Of a stretch of DNA of 64,000 nucleotides, positions 55,187 through 61,750 are shown piece by piece. The notes under the pieces are model-generated. The model saw only the letters and a program-made list of their open reading frames with translations, did not search any database and had not been told where the DNA came from. The stretch lies in contig NZ_JAOQNG010000007.1 of NCBI RefSeq assembly GCF_025961225.1, positions 82,001-146,000 of the forward strand. The letters are read 5' to 3'. This DNA comes from Azospirillum canadense (GTDB taxonomy: Bacteria; Pseudomonadota; Alphaproteobacteria; Azospirillales; Azospirillaceae). Every line of letters begins with the position of its first letter. Position 1 is the first letter of the stretch. Made by a program: the position numbers and the translations under genes.

Positions 55187-56226
55187 GCGGCGCGTCCGGT
55201 CTTTCCGCCGAGCGCAAGGACGCCCTGGAACGGTGGCTGGCTGGGCAGGCCGATGCGCGGGGCGTGACGGTGACCGACGAGGGGCGGCTGAGCGGCGGCG
55301 CCATCTCCCTGAACCTCGCCGTCACGCTGGACATCGACGGCGGTCCGCTGGCCGGGCGCCATGCCTGCGTGCTGCGCACCGGTGCGCCGTCCGGCGTGTC
55401 GGCCAGCCTGGGCAAGGCGGAGGAGGCGGCGGTGCTGCGCGCGGTGTTCGACGCGGGCGTGGCGGTGCCGGAACCGCTGTTCGTCGGGGACGACCCGGCG
55501 ATCCTCGGCGCGCCCTTCTACGTCATGCGGCGGGTCGGCGGCGTGGCCGCGGGGCACCGCATGGTGAAGAGCGAGGCGCCGCGCCGGGATCTCGCCCGCA
55601 AGCTCGGCCGGCAGCTCGGCCTGATCCACTCGGTGCGGCCGGGGCGGGCGGACCTGGGCTTCCTGCCGACGCCGGCGCCGAGCCCCGCGCTCCAGCTCGT
55701 CGCCGATTGCCGGGCCTGGATGGGGGAGCGCGCTGCCACCGATCCGGTGCTGGCGCTGGGCCTGCGCTGGCTGACACTGAACGCCCCGCCCGCCGGGGAA
55801 CTGGTGCTGTGCCACCGCGACTTCCGCACCGGCAACTACATGGTCGATGGTGAGCGGCTGACCGCGATCATCGACTGGGAGTTCGCGGGCTGGTCCGATC
55901 CGATGGAGGATATCGGCTGGTTCTGCGCCGCCTGCTGGCGGTTCGGGCGCCCCGACCGCGAGGCGGGCGGCATCGCCGACCGGGCCGATTTCTACGCCGG
56001 CTATGAAGAGGTATCCGGACGCCGGGTTGATCCGACCGCCGTCGCCTATTGGGAGGCGGCGGGGATCCTGCGCTGGGCCGCGGTGGCGGTGCAGCAGGGG
56101 GAACGGCACAGTTCGGGCGCCGAGCCGTCGCTGGAACTGGCACTCACCGGCCGGATGCTGCCGGAGATCGAGATGGACCTGCTGCGGCATTTGGACGCCG
56201 TGGCGGAGGCGGGAGGCCACGCATGA
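55183..56226 (+). CDS. APH-type kinase (LvaA-like 4-hydroxyacyl-CoA kinase candidate)
   Basis: A 347-residue aminoglycoside-phosphotransferase-fold kinase. The Brenner/catalytic loop is LCHRDFRTGNYMV (Asp and Asn) and the metal motif is IIDWEFAGWSDP, with a conserved-looking DIGWF. Such kinases next to acyl-CoA dehydrogenase and DUF6285 genes phosphorylate the 4-hydroxyl of 4-hydroxyacyl-CoA (LvaA with LvaB). Start GTG 55183 overlaps the dehydrogenase stop. Antibiotic modification is unlikely in this context. Confidence 0.86.
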   Translation: MSGASGLSAERKDALERWLAGQADARGVTVTDEGRLSGGAISLNLAVTLDIDGGPLAGRHACVLRTGAPSGVSASLGKAEEAAVLRAVFDAGVAVPEPLFVGDDPAILGAPFYVMRRVGGVAAGHRMVKSEAPRRDLARKLGRQLGLIHSVRPGRADLGFLPTPAPSPALQLVADCRAWMGERAATDPVLALGLRWLTLNAPPAGELVLCHRDFRTGNYMVDGERLTAIIDWEFAGWSDPMEDIGWFCAACWRFGRPDREAGGIADRADFYAGYEEVSGRRVDPTAVAYWEAAGILRWAAVAVQQGERHSSGAEPSLELALTGRMLPEIEMDLLRHLDAVAEAGGHA

Positions 56227-56591
56227 TCAACGACGATCCCGACGCCCGCGACCTTGTCGCCATCGCGCTCCGCACCTTCCGCGAGACGGTCCTGCCGGCG
56301 GTGCCGGCGGAGCAGCGCTTCGCCGCGCTGATGATCGCCAGCGCGCTGGGCATCGCGGAGCGGGAATTGGAGGCTGGCACAGCGAAGGAGCCGGCGCTGG
56401 CCGCCGCGGTCGGCGCGTTGCTGAATGAGCAGGGCGATTTGGCCACGCTGCTGCCGCGCCTGTGCGCGTCCATCGACGCGGGGGCCTTCGACGCGCCCGA
56501 CCGGCAGGCGGCCCTGCGGCCGGTGCTGATGGAGATCACGCGGGCGCGTTTGGCGGTGAGCAACCCGAAACGGCTGGAGAGCGGCGGGTAG
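56223..56591 (+). CDS. DUF6285 small protein (LvaB-like)
   Basis: A 122-residue protein, largely helical and acidic (DDPDARDLVAIALRTFRETV; GIAERELEAG). It matches DUF6285, the family of the small LvaB partner of the LvaA kinase; its size agrees. Start overlaps the kinase stop as ATGA, as expected for a subunit made with it. It ends the plus-strand unit; a CCCTCTCC hairpin follows 14 bases after the stop. Confidence 0.8.
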   Translation: MINDDPDARDLVAIALRTFRETVLPAVPAEQRFAALMIASALGIAERELEAGTAKEPALAAAVGALLNEQGDLATLLPRLCASIDAGAFDAPDRQAALRPVLMEITRARLAVSNPKRLESGG

Positions 56592-56604
56592 GCGCGGAGT
56601 AGTT

Positions 56605-56627
56605 CCCTCTCCCCTCCGGGGAGAGGG
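56605..56627. terminator. Hairpin after the kinase/DUF6285 unit
   Basis: CCCTCTCCCC (56605-56614) and GGGGAGAGGG (56618-56627) form a perfect 10-bp stem with loop TCC. Only TTAAA follows, a weak tail, so it is a candidate terminator or an mRNA-stabilising stem. Same family as the other palindromes of the window. Confidence 0.5.
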
Positions 56628-56698
56628 TTAAACAGCCGCTTGCCTTGCTTGGCGGCAGCCGATAAGAGGGGCCGTGCCTACAGGACAAGGACGGCCCG

Positions 56699-58882
56699 AT
56701 GGCGACGGTTGAGGAAGCGCTGGCCCTTGCGCTCGACCACCATATGGCCGGGCGTTTCGCGGAAGCGGACATTCTCTATGGCCGCATCCTCGACGTCGAC
56801 GCCGACAACCCGCACGCGCTTCACCTTCACGGCGTCCTGTGCGCCCAGACCGGTCGGCTGGATGAGGCCGTGCCGCTGCTGCGGCGGGCGGTCCGGCAGA
56901 ATCCGTTAGTCCCCGATTTCCAGGTCAACCTCGCCAACGCCTTCCGTGCGGCCGGCCAAGGCGCGGACGCGGTGGAAGCCTATCGCCGGGCCGTCATGGT
57001 GGCGCCGGAGCGCGCCGACGCCTGGAACGGACTGGGGCTTTCCATGGCGGGGCTCGGCCGAGGGGAGGAGGCGTTGCGGCTTTATCAACGGCTTTTGTGG
57101 CTGAACTCGGACGACGTCGAGGCTTGGATTGAGCATGGCCTGCGCCTGCGGCGCGCGGCCCGGCATGCGGACAGCGCCGACGCGTTCCGCCGCGCGGCGG
57201 CACTGCGGCCGGCGCAGGTCGAGGCCCATGGCAATCTGGCGCTGGCGCTGCGCGACCTCGGCCAACCGGATGCGGCGCTGCGGCACGCCCGCGCCGCGGT
57301 GGCGCTCGCCCCGGAGCGGCCGGACGCGCTGTACAATCTGGCGGCGGCGCTGGAAACGCTCGACCGGCCGGGGGAGGCCGTGGCCGCGCTGCGTCGGGTG
57401 GTCCGCGTGGTTCCCGGCGACGCCGAGGCGTGGTCGTTCCTCGGCGGCATGCTGCGGCGGACGGGGCGCATCGCCGCGGGGCGGGACGCCTGCGACCGCG
57501 CGATGGCGCTCGACCCCGCGCTGCTCAACGCCTTGGTCAACCGCGCGATCGTCCTGCAGGATTTCGGGGCGGTGGAGGACGGCGTCCGCCAGAACCGGCG
57601 CTCCGCAGCACTCGCTCCGGCCCGCGCTGACCTGCATTCCAACCTGCTGCTGTCCCTGCAGTACAGTGACCGCGTCGGGCCCGCCGACCTCCTGGCGGAG
57701 CACCGGGCGTGGGACGCGCGGCACGGGCGGCCCTGGGCGCCGCGGCCGGGCTGGTGCCACCCCAACGCGCCCGATCCGGAGCGGCGGCTGCGGATCGGCT
57801 ATGTGTCAGCCGATTTCGGCTACCATCCCGTCGGCTATTTCCTGGCGCCCGTCCTGCCGGCCCACGACCGGGCGGCGGTGGAGGTGTTCTGCTATTCCGC
57901 CAAGGCGCGCGAGGACGGGATGACGCGGCGGCTGCGCGCGGCGGCCGACCAGTGGCGGTCGATCCTCGGCATGGACGACGACGCGGCCGCGGCGCTGGTC
58001 GCCGCCGACGGCATCGACATCCTGGTCGATCTGGCCGGCCACACCAGCGGCAACCGGCTGCCGCTGTTCGCGCGCAAGCCGGCGCCGGTGCAGGCGACCT
58101 GGGCCGGCTATGTCGGCACGACCGGGCTGTCGGCCATGGACGCGCTGATCGCCTGCGCGCGCCACATGCCGCCCGGCAGCGAGGACACGGCGGTGGAACG
58201 GGTGGTGCGCCTGCCCGACGATTATGTCTGCGTCCTGCCGCGCGAGCAGGCGCCGGAGGTTGGGCCGCTGCCGGCGCTCGCCAACGGCTTCGTCACCTTC
58301 GGCTGCTTCAACAACCGGATCAAGCTGTCCGGGCCGGTGCTGGCCCTGTGGGCGCGGCTGCTCGACCGCGTTCCGCAGGCCCGCCTGCTGCTGAAGACGC
58401 ACCAGTTCGACGACGCGGGAGTGCGGGCCGGCCTGCTGGCGGAGTTCGCGGCGCTGGGCGGAGACCCGGCGCGCGTGGATCTGTCGGGCAGCGCGCCGCA
58501 TTTCGATTTCCCGGCCTGGTACAACCGCGTCGACGTGGCGCTCGACCCCTTCCCCTATTCCGGCGGGCTGACGACGCTGGAGGCGCTCTGGATGGGCGTG
58601 CCCGTGGTGACGCGGGGCGGCGGTGACCGGTTCTGCGCCCGGCATTCCGTTGGGCATCTGACCGCGGCGGGGCTGGCGGCGTTGATCGCGCCGACCCCGG
58701 ACGCCTATCTCGACATCGCGGCGGGGCTGGCGGGCGACCTGCCCGCGCTGGCGGCGCTGCGCGCGGGGCTGCGCGGCCGGATGTCCGCCTCGCCCCTGTG
58801 CGACGGGCCGCGCTTCGCCCGTAACCTGGAGGCGGCCTATCGCGACCTGTGGCGCGACTGGTGCGCCGCTGCGCCTGCCTGA
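56699..58882 (+). CDS. TPR-repeat O-GlcNAc transferase-like protein (GT41)
   Basis: A 727-residue protein with about ten tetratricopeptide repeats (residues 1-330, e.g. PDALYNLAAALETLDRPGEA) followed by a GT41/SPINDLY-type glycosyltransferase region. The latter has IGYVSADFGYHPVGYF with the conserved His, LVDLAGHTSGNRL, QATWAGYVGTTG, FNNRIKLSGPVL, RLLLKTHQFDD (the Lys expected to bind UDP) and DPFPYSGGLTTLEALWMG. The natural targets of bacterial relatives are mostly unknown; some modify flagellin or other proteins. Stands alone between the Lva-like unit and a minus-strand unit. Confidence 0.86.
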   Translation: MATVEEALALALDHHMAGRFAEADILYGRILDVDADNPHALHLHGVLCAQTGRLDEAVPLLRRAVRQNPLVPDFQVNLANAFRAAGQGADAVEAYRRAVMVAPERADAWNGLGLSMAGLGRGEEALRLYQRLLWLNSDDVEAWIEHGLRLRRAARHADSADAFRRAAALRPAQVEAHGNLALALRDLGQPDAALRHARAAVALAPERPDALYNLAAALETLDRPGEAVAALRRVVRVVPGDAEAWSFLGGMLRRTGRIAAGRDACDRAMALDPALLNALVNRAIVLQDFGAVEDGVRQNRRSAALAPARADLHSNLLLSLQYSDRVGPADLLAEHRAWDARHGRPWAPRPGWCHPNAPDPERRLRIGYVSADFGYHPVGYFLAPVLPAHDRAAVEVFCYSAKAREDGMTRRLRAAADQWRSILGMDDDAAAALVAADGIDILVDLAGHTSGNRLPLFARKPAPVQATWAGYVGTTGLSAMDALIACARHMPPGSEDTAVERVVRLPDDYVCVLPREQAPEVGPLPALANGFVTFGCFNNRIKLSGPVLALWARLLDRVPQARLLLKTHQFDDAGVRAGLLAEFAALGGDPARVDLSGSAPHFDFPAWYNRVDVALDPFPYSGGLTTLEALWMGVPVVTRGGGDRFCARHSVGHLTAAGLAALIAPTPDAYLDIAAGLAGDLPALAALRAGLRGRMSASPLCDGPRFARNLEAAYRDLWRDWCAAAPA

Positions 58883-58888
58883 AGCGTC

Positions 58889-59005
58889 AAAGCGGATTAC
58901 AATCCGCTTTGGACCGCGACGGCGGTCCCGGCCGCACGTGCGGCCGAAGCCCGGCCGGCAAGTGAGGCCATGTGATTCTAAAGCGAACGTTAGTTCGCTT
59001 TAGAA
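58889..59005. repeat. Three hairpins between convergent genes
   Basis: AAAGCGGATT/AATCCGCTTT (58889-58910, 2-base loop), an 18-bp palindrome around CACGTG (58929-58946) and a 13-bp perfect stem (58976-58988 with 58993-59005, loop GTTA) fill the whole 117-base gap between the GT41 and BKACE genes. The stems differ from the CCCTCTCC family. They could end transcription from both sides, although T-runs are lacking. Confidence 0.65.
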
Positions 59006-59938
59006 ATTCACGTTGTGCCCACCCTTCAGGCTGAGCATGGCGCGGGCTTCCTCCGGTGTCGCGACCTCCAGTGACAGGCCTTCGATGAGGGAGCGGACGA
59101 TGCGCACCTGCTCCGCGTTGGAGGTGGCGAGGCGCCCTGGGCCGGCCCACAGGCTGTCCTCCAGCCCGACGCGCACGTTGCCGCCCAGCGCCAGCGACAT
59201 GGAGGCCACCGGCATCTGGTTGCGCCCGGCGCCGAGCACCGACCAGACATACTGGTCGCCGAACAGGCGGTCGGCGGTGCGCCTCATGTGCATCACATCC
59301 TCCGGATGAGGGCCGATGCCGCCGAGGATGCCGAACACCGACTGCACGAACAGCGGCGGCGTCACCAGCTTGCGATCCAGGAAGTGCGCGAGGTTGTAGA
59401 GGTGCGAGATGTCGTAGCACTCGAACTCGAAGCGCGTGCCGTTGCCGGAGCAGGTCTTCAAGATGTGCTCGATGTCCTTGAAGGTGTTCTTGAAGACCAG
59501 GTCGCGGCTGTTCTCCAGGTGCTGGCGCTCCCACTCGTGCTGGAAGGTCTGGAAGCGGTCCAGCATGGGGAACAGGCCGAAGTTCATGGAGCCCATGTTG
59601 AGCGACGCCACCTCCGGCTTGAAGTGGGAGGCGGGGCGCAGGCGCTCCTCGATGCTCATGTGCGGGCTGCCGCCGGTGGTCAGGTTGATCACCGCCGCCG
59701 TGTTCTGCTTGATGCGCGGCAGGAACTCCTGGAAGGCCGCCGGATCCTGCGTGGGCCGGCCGGTCTGCGGGTCGCGGGCGTGCAGGTGGATGACCGTGGC
59801 GCCGGCCTCCGCCGCGGCGATGGCGTTCTCCGCGATCTCGTCCGGGGTGACCGGCAGGTGCGGCGACATGGAGGGGGTGTGGATGGCGCCGGTCACCGCA
59901 CAGGTGACGATGACCTTGCGGCCGCTTTTCGAAGCCAT
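59000..59938 (-). CDS. 3-keto-5-aminohexanoate cleavage protein family (BKACE)
   Basis: A 312-residue BKACE/Kce enzyme that condenses a beta-keto acid with acetyl-CoA and splits it, giving acetoacetate and a new CoA ester. Family marks: the metal-binding HLHARDPQTGRPTQD (HXH), LTTGGSPHM, SLNMGSMNFG, and GAGRNQMPVASMSLALGGNV with LEDSL. The last residues overlap the 3' hairpin region. Substrates range over 3-keto-5-aminohexanoate, dehydrocarnitine and others; none can be chosen from the sequence. Last gene of the minus-strand unit. Confidence 0.9.
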   Translation of the reverse strand: MASKSGRKVIVTCAVTGAIHTPSMSPHLPVTPDEIAENAIAAAEAGATVIHLHARDPQTGRPTQDPAAFQEFLPRIKQNTAAVINLTTGGSPHMSIEERLRPASHFKPEVASLNMGSMNFGLFPMLDRFQTFQHEWERQHLENSRDLVFKNTFKDIEHILKTCSGNGTRFEFECYDISHLYNLAHFLDRKLVTPPLFVQSVFGILGGIGPHPEDVMHMRRTADRLFGDQYVWSVLGAGRNQMPVASMSLALGGNVRVGLEDSLWAGPGRLATSNAEQVRIVRSLIEGLSLEVATPEEARAMLSLKGGHNVNF

Positions 59939-59964
59939 GGCTGTTTCCTTCCCTGGATTTTTCG

Positions 59965-60756
59965 TCAGAGCGCGACGACGTTGCCGTCGACGCTGATGGC
60001 CTGCCCGCTGATGTTTCGGCCCGCGTTGGAGCACAGGAACAGGATGGTGTTGGCGATGTCCTCGGCCGTCACCATGCGGTCGAGCGAGGCCTTGCCGCGG
60101 TATTCCGCCTCCATGGTCTCGTGGGTGACGCCCAGCGTGGCGGCGCGGGCGGCGATTACCGCTTGGATGCGCGGGCCCTGCACCACGCCCGGCAGCACCG
60201 CGTTCACCCGGATTCCGGCCGAGCCCAATTCGATGGCGAGGCTCTTCACCATGCCGACCACCGCCCACTTCGTTGCGGCGTAAGGCAGGCGGTAGGCGTA
60301 ACCGAGCCGCCCGGCGATGGAGGACAGTGCGACGATGCAGCCGTCGTTCGTCGCCTTCAGCATCGGCACGGCGCGGGTCAGCGCATAGAAATGGCTGTCG
60401 AGGTTGACGGCGATGGTACGGTGCCAGTCGGGGTCGGCGATCTCCTCCACCGGGGCGGTCGGGCCGGCGATGCCGGCGTTGTTGATCAGCACGTCCAGCC
60501 CGCCCCACAGGCCGTACACCTCGTCGAACAGCGCGTCGATCGAGGCGCGGTCGGCGACGTCGGTGCGGGTGGCGCTGTGGTCCGGGTGCGTGGCGCGGAA
60601 GTCGCCCAGCGCCTCGTCGGAGATGTCGCAGACATGGACGCGCGCACCCGCGGCGATGAAGCCGTCGGCGATCGCGCGCCCGATGCCCGCCGCCCCGGCG
60701 GTGACCAGCACGCGCCGCCCGGACAGGCCGAAATCCATTCCCTGTGCTCCCAGCAT
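59965..60756 (-). CDS. SDR family dehydrogenase
   Basis: A 263-residue short-chain dehydrogenase. Cofactor loop TAGAAGIGRAIA, NNAG, catalytic Ser (ALSSIAGRLGYAY), YAATKWAVV (Tyr-Lys), and a C-terminus NISGQAISVDGNVVAL. I start it at ATG 60756 because AAGGAG lies six bases upstream, although in-frame ATGs exist at 60783 and 60774. Between the 3-hydroxyacyl-CoA dehydrogenase-like gene and the BKACE gene. It probably oxidises a hydroxyl group for the same pathway. Confidence 0.87.
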   Translation of the reverse strand: MLGAQGMDFGLSGRRVLVTAGAAGIGRAIADGFIAAGARVHVCDISDEALGDFRATHPDHSATRTDVADRASIDALFDEVYGLWGGLDVLINNAGIAGPTAPVEEIADPDWHRTIAVNLDSHFYALTRAVPMLKATNDGCIVALSSIAGRLGYAYRLPYAATKWAVVGMVKSLAIELGSAGIRVNAVLPGVVQGPRIQAVIAARAATLGVTHETMEAEYRGKASLDRMVTAEDIANTILFLCSNAGRNISGQAISVDGNVVAL

Positions 60757-60783
60757 CAAATTCTCCTTATTCATTCGCCGCAC

Positions 60784-61725
60784 TCATTCGTCGTGCGCGG
60801 CGCGGTCCTTCTTGTGGGCGAGCAGGCCCATCAGGCGGCGGTCGCGCCACAGTTGGCGGGCGGTCAGCGCGTCGGTGGGCAGGGCGGCGCGGCGGTCGGC
60901 GTCGATGCGCGCCACCACCGGGTGACCCCATCCCGCGTCCGGCAGCGGTTGCGCGGCCAGCCGGTCGTAGAAGCCGCCGTAGCGGGCGGCGTAGTCGGCC
61001 ACCCCCTGCGGCGCGTTGAGGTCGATGGTCTCGAACGGCCCCATGAAGGACCAGCGCAGCCCCAGCCCGTCGCGCACCGTGCGGTCCAGATCCTCCGGCG
61101 AGACGTAGCCGTGCGCGACCAGCCGCAGCGCCTCGTTCAGCAGCGCGCCTTGCAGCCGGTTCAGGACGAAGCCCTCCACCTCCCGCTCCACTGTCACGGG
61201 AACCTGCCCGACCTGCTCCATCAGCGCGCGGGCGCGCGCGACCGCCTCGTCGGAGGTCCAGGGCGTGCGGCACAGCTCCACCAGCGGCACGAGGTGCGGC
61301 GGGTTGACCGGATGCGCCACGAGGCAGCGCCCGCGCCCGGCCAGATCCTCCGTGAAGGAGGAGCCGGGAATGGCGGAGGTGGAGCTGGCGAGGATCGCGC
61401 CGGCGGGGGCCAGCCGGTCCAGCTCCGCGAAGATCGTGCGCTTGAGGTCCAGCCGCTCCGGCAGGTTCTCCTGCACGTAATCCGCCGTGCCAACCGTCTC
61501 GGCGAGGTCGGCGCCCATGGCGATGCGGCTGAGAATGCGCTCCGGCGGCTCGTCCAGCAGGCCGGCGTCGGCGAGGTCGCGCAGGCCCGTGCGGATCAGG
61601 CCGAGTGCGGCTTGCGCGGTGTCATAGCTGGTGTCGACCAGCCGGACCTCGCAACCGCCCCGCGCGAAGACGATGGCCCAGGCGCGGCCGATCAGGCCGG
61701 CGCCGACGATACCCACTCTGGTCAT
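60784..61725 (-). CDS. 3-hydroxyacyl-CoA dehydrogenase-like (L-carnitine/gulonate dehydrogenase type)
   Basis: A 313-residue dehydrogenase of the 3-hydroxyacyl-CoA dehydrogenase/lambda-crystallin group. NAD loop VGIVGAGLIGRAWA, YVQENLPERLDLK, SSTSAIPGSS, the catalytic His/Asn region AHPVNPPHLVPLVEL and NRLQGALLNEALRLV. Such enzymes oxidise L-carnitine, L-gulonate or short 3-hydroxyacids rather than CoA esters. Next to a BKACE enzyme the carnitine pair (dehydrogenase plus dehydrocarnitine cleavage) is one option, not proven. Start ATG 61725; the longer frame upstream is a shadow. Confidence 0.87.
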   Translation of the reverse strand: MTRVGIVGAGLIGRAWAIVFARGGCEVRLVDTSYDTAQAALGLIRTGLRDLADAGLLDEPPERILSRIAMGADLAETVGTADYVQENLPERLDLKRTIFAELDRLAPAGAILASSTSAIPGSSFTEDLAGRGRCLVAHPVNPPHLVPLVELCRTPWTSDEAVARARALMEQVGQVPVTVEREVEGFVLNRLQGALLNEALRLVAHGYVSPEDLDRTVRDGLGLRWSFMGPFETIDLNAPQGVADYAARYGGFYDRLAAQPLPDAGWGHPVVARIDADRRAALPTDALTARQLWRDRRLMGLLAHKKDRAAHDE

Positions 61726-61750
61726 GAAGGCACTCCCTGCGTTTCGCGCG

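Noticed and set aside
55183..56226. Aminoglycoside resistance kinase
   Set aside because: The fold is shared, but coupling with an acyl-CoA dehydrogenase and DUF6285 points to 4-hydroxyacyl-CoA phosphorylation.
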